Origin: Rhabdaerophilum calidifontis
GTDB lineage: Bacteria; Pseudomonadota; Alphaproteobacteria; Rhizobiales; Beijerinckiaceae
DNA: 64,000 nt
Direction: 5' to 3'
NCBI RefSeq assembly: GCF_008641065.1
Contig: NZ_VTRS01000006.1
Location: 124,001-188,000 of the forward strand
Below, in pieces: positions 54,471-63,081 of this stretch. The position numbers and the translations under genes are program-made. Position 1 is the first letter of the stretch, and every line of letters begins with the position of its first letter. Below the pieces are notes generated by a model that worked only from the letters and a program-made list of their open reading frames with translations, was not told where the DNA came from and ran no database searches.

Positions 54471-55709
54471 ATGGTGCATGTTCCGACGATCACCCGCGCC
54501 TGGGCGGTGGCGCCTGTGCCAAGCGCCCCGGCATCTTCGGGGGAGCCGGCCGGCCGGCGGCTCGAACCGGTTGATGCGCCGCTGGCCGGGCTGGTGCTCC
54601 GGGGACTGGTGCTGACCTTCGCGACGCTGGGGCTCTACCGCTTCTGGTATCGCACCGCCCTGCGGCGGTATTACTGGGGCCAGACCCGGCTCCTCGGCGA
54701 TGCCTTCGAATATACGGGGACCGGCCGGGAATTGTTCATCGGCTTCCTGATCGCGCTGGCGATCATCGTGCCGATCAACCTTGCCGTCACGCTGCTCGGT
54801 CTGTTCGGCGGGGCGCTATTCGGGCCGTTCCTCTCCTCCTTCGTTGCCCTCGTGCTGGTGCCGGCCCTGGTGCAGATCGCGCTCTACCGGGCGCGGCGTT
54901 ATCGGCTGTCGCGCACCCGGTTCCGCGGCATCCGCTTCCGCCAGGGCGGCACCGGCACGGCCTATCTCGCGCGGACGGTGAAATGGCTGCTGATCGCCGG
55001 CGCGACATTCGGCATCCTGCTGCCCTATCTGCGCGCCGCGCAGGAGCGCTACAAGATCGACAACACCTGGTTCGGCTCGGCGCAAGGCGCGTTCGAGGCG
55101 CGCATCCGCCCGCTGATGGGGCCGTGGATCGCCTGCTGGCTCACGGCGCTCTGCACGCTGGCCGGGTTCGCGGCCGCGATCCTGATGCTGCTTGGCGGCA
55201 ATGTCGCGCTCGCGGCGGGCGCGGCCCTTTTCGGCGGCCTCGCTCTCATCACGTTGCCCTTCCTGTGGATGAATTACCGGGTGCGGGAATTCCGGGCCTT
55301 CACCGGCGGCACGCGGCTCGGGCCGCTGGCCTTCCGTGCCGATCTCGCCCTCTGGCCGGTGATCGGGATCTTCCTGCGCTATGCTCTCGCGCTGGGGCTG
55401 GTCGTCCTGGCCGCCGCCGCCGCTCTTCTCGCGGGGGGCGGCGCGGATGCTGGCGTCGAGGGCGCCGCCGAGGCGCTGGCGCGATCGGGGCCCGGCGGGT
55501 GGATCGTGCTCGCGGGCGGCGCGCTCGCCGCGCTGCTCGCCGCAGCCTTTCTCGGGGAGTTCCTGCTGCGGCGGCCGCTCTGGCGGCGCATGGCGGCCTC
55601 GGTGACGGTGCTGAACGCCGCCGCGCTCGATGCGATCGTCCAGACCGCGCAGCAGGATTCGCGCGGCATCGGCGAGGCTTTCGACACCGGCTTCGATCTC
55701 CCGGTATGA
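54471..55709 (+). CDS. DUF898 (YjgN-family) membrane protein
   Basis: A 412-residue integral membrane protein with about eight hydrophobic segments. LRGLVLTFATLGLYRFWYRTALRRYYW, the repeated Arg-rich loops and YKIDNTWFGSAQGAFEA are typical of DUF898 (YjgN). Function is not established. It overlaps the M48 metallopeptidase gene by four bases (ATGA), a conserved pairing in Hyphomicrobiales that suggests a joint envelope role. The start at 54471 is the ATG nearest the domain; the frame is open to 54189, but that region is the MarR promoter and gene. No strong ribosome site is seen. Confidence 0.85.
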   Translation: MVHVPTITRAWAVAPVPSAPASSGEPAGRRLEPVDAPLAGLVLRGLVLTFATLGLYRFWYRTALRRYYWGQTRLLGDAFEYTGTGRELFIGFLIALAIIVPINLAVTLLGLFGGALFGPFLSSFVALVLVPALVQIALYRARRYRLSRTRFRGIRFRQGGTGTAYLARTVKWLLIAGATFGILLPYLRAAQERYKIDNTWFGSAQGAFEARIRPLMGPWIACWLTALCTLAGFAAAILMLLGGNVALAAGAALFGGLALITLPFLWMNYRVREFRAFTGGTRLGPLAFRADLALWPVIGIFLRYALALGLVVLAAAAALLAGGGADAGVEGAAEALARSGPGGWIVLAGGALAALLAAAFLGEFLLRRPLWRRMAASVTVLNAAALDAIVQTAQQDSRGIGEAFDTGFDLPV

Positions 55710-56845
55710 GCCCCATGGAGATCGCGGCCCGCCATTTCGACGGCAAGATTGCGACGCCCCGCTTGGTGCGGCTGCGCCGCGCGCCCGATGGAATCGAGAT
55801 CCTGCCCGCTGCCCCGGATGATCCGGCGCCACCGCGCGTCTGGCCCTTCGCCGAGGCGCGGATCGACCGGACGGCGCCCGATGTCCAGCTCCACCGCGTG
55901 GAGGCGGGCGAGGATCACGGCGAGCGGCTGGTGGTGCCGGCGGCGGCGTTCCGCGCGCTCTTCGGGACGGATATGACCCGGTTCGGCCGCGGCCGTGCCG
56001 GCGAGATCAGCCTGCGGCGGCTCGCGCTGTGGTCCGGCGCGGCGATCGCCTCGTTTCTTTTCCTGTTCTTCGTCGGGCTGCCCGTCTTCGCGCGCCATGC
56101 CGCGCCGCTGGTGCCCTGGCGATGGGAGGCGGCGATCGGGCTCCAGGTCGAGCGGCAGGTGCTCGACTTCTTCACGGACGGCAAGGCGCCGCGCCTTTGC
56201 GGCCGGCCGGGCGGGCCGGGGCGCGCGGCCCTCGAGCGGATGGCCGGGCGGCTCATGGCGGGCGCCGAACTGCCCGGCCCCCTGCATGTGGCGGTGCTCG
56301 ACACCGCGATGACCAATGCCTTCGCGCTGCCCGGCGGGCGGATCTTCCTGTTCCGTCCGATCATCGAGAAGGCCGGCCATCCGGACGAGGTCGCCGGCGT
56401 GCTCGCGCATGAGATCGGCCATGTGATCCACCGCGACGCGATGCGCGGCCTCATCAGCGACGCGACGCTCTCGGTGCTCGTCGGGCTGGTGATCGGCGAC
56501 ATCACCGGCGGCTCAACGCTGGCGATCCTGAGCAAGGCGCTCGCCGGCTCCGCCTATAGCCGCGAGAACGAGAGCGAGGCGGACCGGGTGAGCATCGCCC
56601 TGATGCGGGCGGCGGGGGCGGATCCGCGTGCGATCAACCGCTTCTTCCGCCGCATCGCACCGCTCGACGGCGATGGCCGCTCGCTGCTCGACGCCTTCCG
56701 CTCGCATCCGGTGACGGGAGAGCGCATCTCAGCGGTAGAGGCGCTCGCCGGCGCGGTGCCGGCGGCCACCCGGCCGATCCTCGACGCTGCCGATTGGGCG
56801 GCGCTGAAGGCGATCTGCGCCGAGGATCGCGGCGGCAGCGGCTGA
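55706..56845 (+). CDS. M48-family metallopeptidase
   Basis: A 379-residue membrane-anchored zinc peptidase. An N-terminal cytoplasmic domain of about 100 residues (DUF7092-like) is followed by a membrane helix at 107-130, then the periplasmic M48 domain with HEIGHVIHRD (His235, Glu236, His239) and the third ligand Glu in ENESEADR. Members trim or degrade misfolded envelope proteins. It begins inside the end of DUF898 (ATGA), so the two are co-translated. A DUF1499 gene follows 41 bases later. Confidence 0.92.
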   Translation: MSPMEIAARHFDGKIATPRLVRLRRAPDGIEILPAAPDDPAPPRVWPFAEARIDRTAPDVQLHRVEAGEDHGERLVVPAAAFRALFGTDMTRFGRGRAGEISLRRLALWSGAAIASFLFLFFVGLPVFARHAAPLVPWRWEAAIGLQVERQVLDFFTDGKAPRLCGRPGGPGRAALERMAGRLMAGAELPGPLHVAVLDTAMTNAFALPGGRIFLFRPIIEKAGHPDEVAGVLAHEIGHVIHRDAMRGLISDATLSVLVGLVIGDITGGSTLAILSKALAGSAYSRENESEADRVSIALMRAAGADPRAINRFFRRIAPLDGDGRSLLDAFRSHPVTGERISAVEALAGAVPAATRPILDAADWAALKAICAEDRGGSG

Positions 56846-56886
56846 ACCCGCTTGCACGCCCGCGCCGCGCGGGCGATATCCGCCGC

Positions 56887-57657
56887 ATGCGTTACCGTCT
56901 GCCGCCCCTGCCGCCCTCGCGCTTTGCCCGCGCTGCCGAGCGCCTGGCCTGGCTTTCGGTGCCGGTCGCGCTGGCGGCGGTGCTCGCCACCCGGGCCGGG
57001 CAGGTCGCGCCGCTGGCCGGCATTGCCGTGATGGCGGGCGCCGCCATCCTCGCCGCGGCGGCACTGGCGGTGGCGTGCGTCGGCGCGGCCGAGATGTGGC
57101 GGACGGGCCATCTCGGGCTTGGCGCGCTGTTCCGGGCCGTTGCGGTGGCGGGGCTGGTTCTGGCCTATCCCGCCTGGCTGGCGGCGCAGGCGCTGCGGCT
57201 GCCGGTTCTCAACGATGTGACGACCGATCTCGCCGATCCGCCGGTCTTCTCGACGAGCCGCGCCGCGCTCGCCGCCCGCGACGGCCATCGCCCGCCCGAT
57301 CTCGACCCGCGCCGCCGCGCGGCGCAGGCCGGCGCCTATCCCGATCTGCGCGGCCTCGTGCTCGATATCGAGCCGGAGGAGGCGTTCCAGCAGGTGATCG
57401 AGGCCGTACGCCGGCGCAAATGGCGGGTGATCGAGGAGCAGCGCCCGGATGATCGGCGTGGGCTCGGCCGGATCGAGGCAATCGACGAATCCCGGCTCAT
57501 GCGCCTGCCGCACGACATCACCATCCGCCTGCGCTGGACGGGGCGGGAGACGCGCGTCGATATCCGCGCCGCCGGGCGCGTCGGCCGGCATGATTTCGGT
57601 GCCAATGCCGCGCGGATCCGCGCGCTGGTGCAGGAGATCCTGAACCCAGCCGAATAG
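56887..57657 (+). CDS. DUF1499-domain membrane protein
   Basis: A 256-residue protein. Three hydrophobic segments (about 18-40, 48-72 and 80-100) precede the DUF1499 domain (LNDVTTDLADPPVF, then YPDLRGLVLDIEPEEAFQQVIE and a C-terminal RLRWTGRETRVDIR strand). Function is unknown; the family appears in many proteobacteria and plant chloroplasts. It belongs to the DUF898-M48 gene group and ends one base before the stop of the convergent MBL-fold gene. Confidence 0.88.
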   Translation: MRYRLPPLPPSRFARAAERLAWLSVPVALAAVLATRAGQVAPLAGIAVMAGAAILAAAALAVACVGAAEMWRTGHLGLGALFRAVAVAGLVLAYPAWLAAQALRLPVLNDVTTDLADPPVFSTSRAALAARDGHRPPDLDPRRRAAQAGAYPDLRGLVLDIEPEEAFQQVIEAVRRRKWRVIEEQRPDDRRGLGRIEAIDESRLMRLPHDITIRLRWTGRETRVDIRAAGRVGRHDFGANAARIRALVQEILNPAE

Positions 57658-57658
57658 T

Positions 57659-58582
57659 TCACACGCGGCGGAACACGGCGTCGAGCGTCGCCTCGCCCTC
57701 CGCCGCGACCAGGCCGCGGCCGATCAGATCCTCGACATGGGCATAGACCGAAAGCGCTGCCGCGCCGAGCAGCGCCGGCTGGAGCCCCGGATAATGGGTC
57801 GCCACGATCTCGCGGATGCGGCCCGGCCCGCGGGCGAGGAAATCCATCACCTGCCCCTCGCGCTGGCGGCGATGCTGGAGCAGCGCCCGCGTGAAGCGGC
57901 GCGGCTCTGACACCGGCCCGCCATGGCCGGGCCAATAGGCGGCGTCGTCCTCGCGCGCGAGAAGCCGTTCGAGCGAGGCGAGATAGGCGCTCATGGCGCC
58001 ATCCGGCGGCGCGACGATCGTCGTCGACCAGGCCATCACATGATCGCCAGAGAACACCATGCCGGTCGGCTTGCCGGCCGCGTCGTCGAGCGCGAAGGCA
58101 AGGTGATTCGCGGTATGCCCCGGCGTCGCGATCACCCGGAAGGCGTGGTCGAGGCCTTCCACCCGGTCATTGTCGGCGAGGATGCCGGCGGGGGCATGGT
58201 CCGGGTCGGCGCTGGCGTCGAGCATCATCGTCTCGCCCGCCCGCGGGGGACGCGAGGCGCGGTGCGGCCCGCAGCCCAGGATCGGCGCGCCGGTCCGCGC
58301 CGCGAGCAGGCGCGCGCCGGGGGAATGGTCGCGATGGGTATGCGTGACGAGGATCCGCGCCACCCGCGCGCCCCCGAGCTGGTCGAGCAGCGCGGCGACA
58401 TGGCCGGCATCCTCCGGCCCGGGATCGATGACGCTCACCGCCTCCCGGCCGATGACATAGGTGCAGGTTCCGGTGAAGGTGAAGGGGCCGGGATTGTTGG
58501 CGATGATGCGCCGGATGCCCGGCGCCACCGCCTGCAGCCGGCCGGGTTCGGCGGGCGGCGCACGGTCGAATTCGAGGTCCAT
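57659..58582 (-). CDS. MBL-fold hydrolase (LACTB2-like)
   Basis: A 307-residue metallo-beta-lactamase-fold protein. The zinc motif is THTHRDHSPG (His81, His83, Asp85, His86), with later ligands in TPGHTANH, SGDHV and WPGHGGP. The C-terminal 60 residues form a winged-helix-like segment (REIVATHYPGLQPALLGAAALSVYAHVEDLI, in parts) as in LACTB2, an RNase/hydrolase. The true substrate is not known. GAGGAGGGG lies before the ATG at 58582. It converges on DUF1499 and is divergent from bioY across 116 bases. Confidence 0.9.
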   Translation of the reverse strand: MDLEFDRAPPAEPGRLQAVAPGIRRIIANNPGPFTFTGTCTYVIGREAVSVIDPGPEDAGHVAALLDQLGGARVARILVTHTHRDHSPGARLLAARTGAPILGCGPHRASRPPRAGETMMLDASADPDHAPAGILADNDRVEGLDHAFRVIATPGHTANHLAFALDDAAGKPTGMVFSGDHVMAWSTTIVAPPDGAMSAYLASLERLLAREDDAAYWPGHGGPVSEPRRFTRALLQHRRQREGQVMDFLARGPGRIREIVATHYPGLQPALLGAAALSVYAHVEDLIGRGLVAAEGEATLDAVFRRV

Positions 58583-58698
58583 GATCCCCTCCTCTCGCCT
58601 GGGCCATCGCGTCGGGCTTATACGACCTCCGGCCGGATTGAAATGCGGCAGGCGGCGCGCTACCACCGCAGGCCGGAATGCCGAAAGAGGAGAGCCCG

Positions 58699-59286
58699 AT
58701 GCGCGCCGCCCCGATGATCGATGAAGCCATCCGTGCCGAAGGGCGCGCCCGCCTGATCCGCGATGCCGCGCTCGCGCTCGCCGCGACGCTGCTGCTGACG
58801 CTCTCGGCCAAGATCCAGATTCCGTTCTATCCGGTCCCGATGACGATGCAGTCGCTGGTCGTGCTGGTGATCGGCGCGGCCTTCGGCTGGCGGCTCGGCG
58901 CGGCGACCGTGCTGCTTTATCTCGCCGAGGGCGCGGCCGGCCTCCCGGTCTTCGCCGGCACGCCGGAGAAGGGAATCGGCCTCCCCTACATGATGGGCCC
59001 GACCGGCGGCTACCTCCTCGGCTTCGTGCTCGGCGCCGCGCTCACCGGCTGGCTCGCGGAGCGCGGCTGGACGAAGAGCGCCGGCGGCGCGCTCGCCGCA
59101 ATCGCGCTCGGCCATGTCGCGCTGTTCGTGCCGGGCTGGGCCTGGCTCGCGACACTGATCGGCGCCGAGAAGGCCTGGCTTGCCGGTGTCGCGCCCTTCT
59201 ATGCCGCGACCGTGCTCAAGACCGCGCTCGGTGCCGCGCTTCTGCCCGCGGCCTGGTGGCTGCTCGACCGGGTGCGCCGGGACTGA
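58699..59286 (+). CDS. bioY: Biotin transporter substrate-binding subunit
   Basis: A 195-residue S-component of the biotin ECF transporter with six membrane helices. FYPVPMTMQSL, GPTGGYLLGF and the LPVFAG loop are BioY signatures. It can work alone or with shared BioMN (energy-coupling) subunits, which are not in this window. AGGAGAG precedes the ATG; a farther ATG at 58678 is less well placed. No BioR box (TTATCTATAA-like) is seen upstream. A strong hairpin at 59329-59352 ends the transcript. Confidence 0.93.
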   Translation: MRAAPMIDEAIRAEGRARLIRDAALALAATLLLTLSAKIQIPFYPVPMTMQSLVVLVIGAAFGWRLGAATVLLYLAEGAAGLPVFAGTPEKGIGLPYMMGPTGGYLLGFVLGAALTGWLAERGWTKSAGGALAAIALGHVALFVPGWAWLATLIGAEKAWLAGVAPFYAATVLKTALGAALLPAAWWLLDRVRRD

Positions 59287-59328
59287 GCCGGCGGCATCCT
59301 CCCCGCATCATCATCCCGAGGGCACGCG

Positions 59329-59352
59329 AAGGCCGGGTTCGCCCGGCCTTTT
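59329..59352. terminator. Bidirectional terminator between bioY and folK
   Basis: AAGGCCGGG-TTCG-CCCGGCCTT is a perfect 9-bp stem with a stable TTCG tetraloop, followed by TT and preceded by AA, 42 bases after bioY and 26 before the folK stop. It is the best terminator in the window. Confidence 0.8.
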
Positions 59353-59377
59353 CGCGTCGCGCGGGCCGCCTTCCGCC

Positions 59378-59917
59378 TCACGTCTCCGGCGACGGCGGGG
59401 CGGATGCCTCGAAATCGGCCATCGGCACGATGCCGGTCCGGTCAAGCGCCGCGAGCCAATCCGAGATGGACCGGTCCCGGATCCGGAGGCCGGGCGCGAC
59501 ATCGAGCAGCGGCACCAGCACGAAAGCGCGTTCCGTCAAGGCCGGATGGGGCAGGGTGAGCTGCGATGTCGCGCGGGTCGCCGTGCCATGGGTCAGCAGG
59601 TCGATATCGATGATGCGCGGCCCCCAGCGTTCGCGGCGCTCGCGCCCGAGCCGCGCCTCGATGGCGAGGCAGAGTTCCAGCAACGCCTCCGGGGTGAGGG
59701 TTGTTTCGACCGCCAGCACCGCATTGGCGAACCAATCCTGATCGGTCTTGCCCCAGGGCGGCGTGCGGTAGATGCGCGAATGCGCCGCGATCCGGGTTCC
59801 GGGCAGCGCCGCGATCGCCGCCGCCGCGCGGCGCAGATGGTCGGCCTTGTCGCCGAGATTGCTGCCGAGCGCGAGATGGGCGCGCGGCAGCGGCTCCCGA
59901 TGCTCCCTTCCCGTCAT
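59378..59917 (-). CDS. folK: 6-hydroxymethyl-7,8-dihydropterin pyrophosphokinase
   Basis: A 179-residue kinase that transfers pyrophosphate from ATP to hydroxymethyl-dihydropterin before dihydropteroate synthesis. ALGSNLGDK at the start, SRIYRTPPWG, and RWGPRIIDIDLL are the diagnostic motifs, the last holding the metal-binding Asp pair. Its start overlaps folB by four bases (ATGA). Order on the minus strand is folP, folB, folK, three consecutive folate steps in one operon. Confidence 0.95.
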   Translation of the reverse strand: MTGREHREPLPRAHLALGSNLGDKADHLRRAAAAIAALPGTRIAAHSRIYRTPPWGKTDQDWFANAVLAVETTLTPEALLELCLAIEARLGRERRERWGPRIIDIDLLTHGTATRATSQLTLPHPALTERAFVLVPLLDVAPGLRIRDRSISDWLAALDRTGIVPMADFEASAPPSPET

Positions 59918-60300
59918 CGTGCCCGCGTGCGGGTGATGGTCACGGCGATCGTGTCGAGCAGCGCCGCCACGGCGGCATTGGGCTTTTCCACCGTCACCTC
60001 GATCGTGTCGATGCGCGGAAAATCGCGCAACAGCGCCGCCGCGATCGCCTCGGCGAGCCCCTCGATGGTCCGGAAGCGGTTCGCCACCGCGATTTCCTGC
60101 ACGAGCTGGGCGAGATCGGCATAGGAGACGGAGAGTTCGAGATCATCCGCCTTCCCGGCCGGTGCGAGATCGAGCATCGCCTCAAGGGAGATGTAGAAGC
60201 GCTGGCCGAGGCGGCTCTCCTCCTCGTAGACGCCGTGATAGGCGAAGACGCCGATGCGCCGGATGGCGATGCGGTCGCGCGCGGGCGCAGGTTCGGTCAT
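59914..60300 (-). CDS. folB: Dihydroneopterin aldolase
   Basis: A 128-residue aldolase that cuts dihydroneopterin to hydroxymethyl-dihydropterin and glycolaldehyde. GVFAYHGVYEEESRLGQRFY is the substrate-site signature, with the Glu and Tyr expected, and Lys near residue 103 in the C-terminal VTVEKPNAA supplies the base. It follows folP by 14 bases and overlaps folK by four. Confidence 0.93.
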   Translation of the reverse strand: MTEPAPARDRIAIRRIGVFAYHGVYEEESRLGQRFYISLEAMLDLAPAGKADDLELSVSYADLAQLVQEIAVANRFRTIEGLAEAIAAALLRDFPRIDTIEVTVEKPNAAVAALLDTIAVTITRTRAR

Positions 60301-60314
60301 GGCGGGCCTCTCGT

Positions 60315-61172
60315 TCAGGCGGGGTCGCGCGCGAGCGCGGCGATCAGCAGCGCCGCGTCGCGATGCGGCGCGACGTCATGGACGCGGATCACGTCCGCGC
60401 CGGCGAGGAGCCCGAAGCAATCGGCCGCCAGGGTCGCGGCGCCACGCCCCTCGACCGGCCGGCCGGTGATCAGGCCCAGGAAGGATTTCCGCGACAGCCC
60501 GAGCAGCACCGCGTGGCCGAGGCGGCGCAGCCGCGGGATCGCGCGGATGGCGGCGAGATTCTGCTCGAAGCTCTTTCCGAAGCCGATGCCGGGATCGAGC
60601 GCGATCCGCGCCGGATCGAGCCCCGCGCGCGCGGCAAGCGTCAGGCTCCGTTCGAAGAAGCGCTCCATATCCGCGACGATGTCGCAGCCGGGGTCCTTGT
60701 CGGCGCGGTTATGCATGATGACCAGTCCCGCGCCGGTCTCGGCGGCGATCCCGGCCATCGCCGGGTCGCGCTGGAGGCCCCAGACATCGTTGATGATCCG
60801 CGCCCCGGCGGCGATGGCGCGCCGCGCGACCTCGGCCTTGGTGGTGTCGATCGAGAGCGCGAGATCCGGCCGGGCGCGGGCGAGCCCCTCGATCACCGGC
60901 AGGACGCGGCGGATTTCCTCATCGGCCGGCACCTCGACATGGCCGGGCCGGGTCGATTCCCCGCCGATATCGAGGATGTCGGCGCCTTCCCCGGCAAGGC
61001 GGAGCCCTTGCGCGAGCGCGTCCTCCGCCGCGAGGAAGCGGCCGCCATCGGAGAAGGAATCCGGCGTCACATTGACGATGCCCATGATCAGGGCGCGCGC
61101 CTCGGTCGGCGTCGGCCAGGGCGGGGCGAGGCGGGCAGGCTCTGCGGGCGGGATGGGCAAAGGCGGGGCCAT
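60315..61172 (-). CDS. folP: Dihydropteroate synthase
   Basis: A 285-residue TIM-barrel enzyme joining the pterin pyrophosphate with p-aminobenzoate; it is the sulfonamide target. MGIVNVTPDSFSDGG, GGESTRPGH, ALDPGIGFGKS and GLSRKSFLG are the classical motifs. The start at 61172 is one of two candidates; MSAEARCG at 61217 is the other, and neither has a clear ribosome site. It is the first gene of folP-folB-folK and diverges from the AGE-family epimerase gene across 145 bases. Confidence 0.95.
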   Translation of the reverse strand: MAPPLPIPPAEPARLAPPWPTPTEARALIMGIVNVTPDSFSDGGRFLAAEDALAQGLRLAGEGADILDIGGESTRPGHVEVPADEEIRRVLPVIEGLARARPDLALSIDTTKAEVARRAIAAGARIINDVWGLQRDPAMAGIAAETGAGLVIMHNRADKDPGCDIVADMERFFERSLTLAARAGLDPARIALDPGIGFGKSFEQNLAAIRAIPRLRRLGHAVLLGLSRKSFLGLITGRPVEGRGAATLAADCFGLLAGADVIRVHDVAPHRDAALLIAALARDPA

Positions 61173-61317
61173 GGCGGTTTCGGGCAAGCGGCGGCCACAT
61201 CGGGCCTCGGCGCTCATAGCGGCTCGCCCGGCCCGAGGCAACGCGCGCGAGGGATCGGTTCGGGGCTGGACAGGTTCCGATGCTTCTGCGAGCCTGCCCC
61301 GCGAATCGGGGGGCAGC

Positions 61318-62517
61318 ATGGCGCAGCACAGCCAGGATGATCGGAACGCCGCCGCCACGGCGCGAATCGCCACCCGGCGCATCCGCGCCGGCGAGGAGAA
61401 TGCGCGCCGTTTTGTTTCCTGGCTCCGGAACGAGGCGCTGCCCTTCTGGAGCGACAGGGGCTGGGATGCCCGGCGCGGCGGCTTCCACGAGCGCATGTTC
61501 TTCGACGGCAAGGCCGATGATCTCGTCATGCGCCGCACCCGGGTGCAATGGCGGCAGATCTATGTCTATGCGCACGCGCATGAGCTTGGCTGGACGGCGG
61601 GGCTCAAGATCGCGCTCAAGGGGCTTGAGCACATGATCGCCCGCGCCTGGGCGCCGGACGGCGCGCCGGGCTTCGTCCATGTCCTCAACCCGGATGGTTC
61701 GGTCTCCGCAGGCAAGCGCGACGCCTATGACCACGCCTTCGCGATCCTTGCGCTCTCCTGGCTCTCCCGCGCCAGCGGTGACGCGCAGGTGCGCGCGCTG
61801 CTCGACAGGGTGATGGATTTCTGCGAGGAAGCGCTGACCGACGCCAACGGCTTCCTGATCGAGGCGCTTCCGCCCGAACTGCCACGCCGGCAGAACCCGC
61901 ACATGCACATGCTCGAGGCGATGATGGCCGCGCTCGAAACCGTGAATCATCCCGATGCCGCCGCGCGCGCCACGCGCTACCGGCGCATGCTGGAGCGCAG
62001 CTTCCTCGATCGCGAGACCGGGTTGCTCGTCGAATTCTTCGATGATGACTGGAACGTCATCACGGAGGAGGGCGCCGCCGTGGTCGAGCCGGGCCATATG
62101 GCGGAATGGGTCTGGCTGATCCGCAAATACGAGAAGCTGCTCGGCCAGAAGGCATCCCCCCTCGGCACGCATCTGCTCGGCGCCGCGCTCCGCGCCGCCG
62201 AACCGCAGACCGGCTTCCTGATCGACGAGATCGACACCGCGCAGCAGGTCCGCCGCGCCAGTCGGCGGCTATGGCCGCAGACGGAGCTGATCAAGGCCTG
62301 GCTCGCGCAGGCCGAGACCGGCGCCGACCGTGCCGAGGAGGCCGCCGATACGCTGATCGGCACGCTTCTCGCCACCTATCTCTCCGGCCCCTTCGCCGGC
62401 GGCTGGTATGATCGCTATGATGCGGCAGGAGCAATCGGCATCGACACCGTGCCGGCGAGCACGCTCTACCATATCTTCGTTGCGGCGGTCGAAGCCGACC
62501 GGGTGCTCTGCGCCTGA
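61318..62517 (+). CDS. AGE-family epimerase/isomerase
   Basis: A 399-residue (alpha/alpha)6-barrel enzyme of the N-acylglucosamine 2-epimerase family, which includes GlcNAc 2-epimerases, cellobiose 2-epimerases and mannose isomerases. RTRVQWRQIYVYAHAHELGW, KRDAYDHAFAILALSW, RQNPHMHMLEAMM and the C-terminal ALSTLYH-like STLYHIF stretch mark the catalytic His and substrate residues. Which sugar is used cannot be told. The start is the ATG at 61318; the frame is open far upstream only as a shadow of folP. Confidence 0.9.
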   Translation: MAQHSQDDRNAAATARIATRRIRAGEENARRFVSWLRNEALPFWSDRGWDARRGGFHERMFFDGKADDLVMRRTRVQWRQIYVYAHAHELGWTAGLKIALKGLEHMIARAWAPDGAPGFVHVLNPDGSVSAGKRDAYDHAFAILALSWLSRASGDAQVRALLDRVMDFCEEALTDANGFLIEALPPELPRRQNPHMHMLEAMMAALETVNHPDAAARATRYRRMLERSFLDRETGLLVEFFDDDWNVITEEGAAVVEPGHMAEWVWLIRKYEKLLGQKASPLGTHLLGAALRAAEPQTGFLIDEIDTAQQVRRASRRLWPQTELIKAWLAQAETGADRAEEAADTLIGTLLATYLSGPFAGGWYDRYDAAGAIGIDTVPASTLYHIFVAAVEADRVLCA

Positions 62518-62668
62518 CGGGGGAGCCCTGTCTGACGGGGCTTGCCGGATGCGAGATCTCGCGCCCGGCCCCGAATCGTCAGTTCCGATGTCGCGGGGCC
62601 CGGAGGGCGCGACAATTGCATGAGATGAAGGCTGATCAGGAGCAATCTCGGATCGGGAGCAGTCTCAC

Positions 62669-62745
62669 TGGTCGGAGTGGCAGGATTCGAACCTGCGACC
62701 CCCTCGTCCCGAACGAGGTGCGCTACCAGACTGCGCTACACTCCG
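62669..62745 (-). tRNA. tRNA-Pro (anticodon CGG)
   Basis: On the minus strand CGGAGTG pairs with CACTCCG in the acceptor stem. The D arm is GCGCAGTCTGGTAGCGC, the anticodon stem-loop CCTCG-TTCGGGA-CGAGG gives anticodon CGG, and the T arm contains GGTTCGAATCC. The 3' CCA is encoded. A promoter with good -35 and -10 elements lies 23 bases upstream of the mature 5' end. Confidence 0.95.
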
Positions 62746-62767
62746 TAAGACCAGCGAAGAGGCGGTT

Positions 62768-62796
62768 TCTATAGAACCCCGCTTGGCGTGCCGCAA
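62768..62796 (-). promoter_or_regulatory. Promoter of tRNA-Pro
   Basis: On the minus strand TTGCGG (62791-62796) and TATAGA (62768-62773) are separated by 17 bases, close to the sigma-70 consensus. Transcription would begin about 16 bases before the mature tRNA. The -10 lies in a perfect palindrome TTCTATAGAA (62767-62776). Confidence 0.65.
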
Positions 62797-62944
62797 GGGC
62801 GGCGGCGGTTTTTTTTCGCGGGTGCGGAAACGCGCTGCGACGATCGATGCGCAAGGACGCCAACCTTCGCGGTTGCCCCGTGGCGTGCGAGCAGCTAAAC
62901 GGACGGCCGCGCCGGCCATGTCCTGGTCCGGCCGCAAATCCTGT

Positions 62945-63019
62945 TGGGGCGTAGCCAAGCGGTAAGGCAGCGGATTTTGATTCCGCCATTCCCAGGTTCG
63001 AATCCTGGCGCCCCAGCCA
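62945..63019 (+). tRNA. tRNA-Gln (anticodon TTG)
   Basis: TGGGGCG pairs with CGCCCCA in the acceptor stem. The anticodon stem GCGGA/TCCGC encloses loop TTTTGAT, anticodon TTG, and the T arm has GGTTCGAATCC. The encoded 3' end is GCCA. TTGCCC (62873-62878) and CTAAAC (62895-62900), 16 bases apart, may be its promoter. Confidence 0.95.
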
Positions 63020-63081
63020 GATTGTTCCGGGATGCCGCCATGGCCGGGCGAGGCCGGCATCAGCCTTACGGATGACCGGGG

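Noticed and set aside
58583-58698. BioR box or biotin-responsive element upstream of bioY
   Set aside because: No TTATCTATAA-like sequence or recognisable riboswitch structure is present.
59701-61317. N-terminal extension of the AGE-epimerase frame by 539 codons
   Set aside because: It covers folP and folB on the other strand. The conserved epimerase domain begins just after the ATG at 61318.
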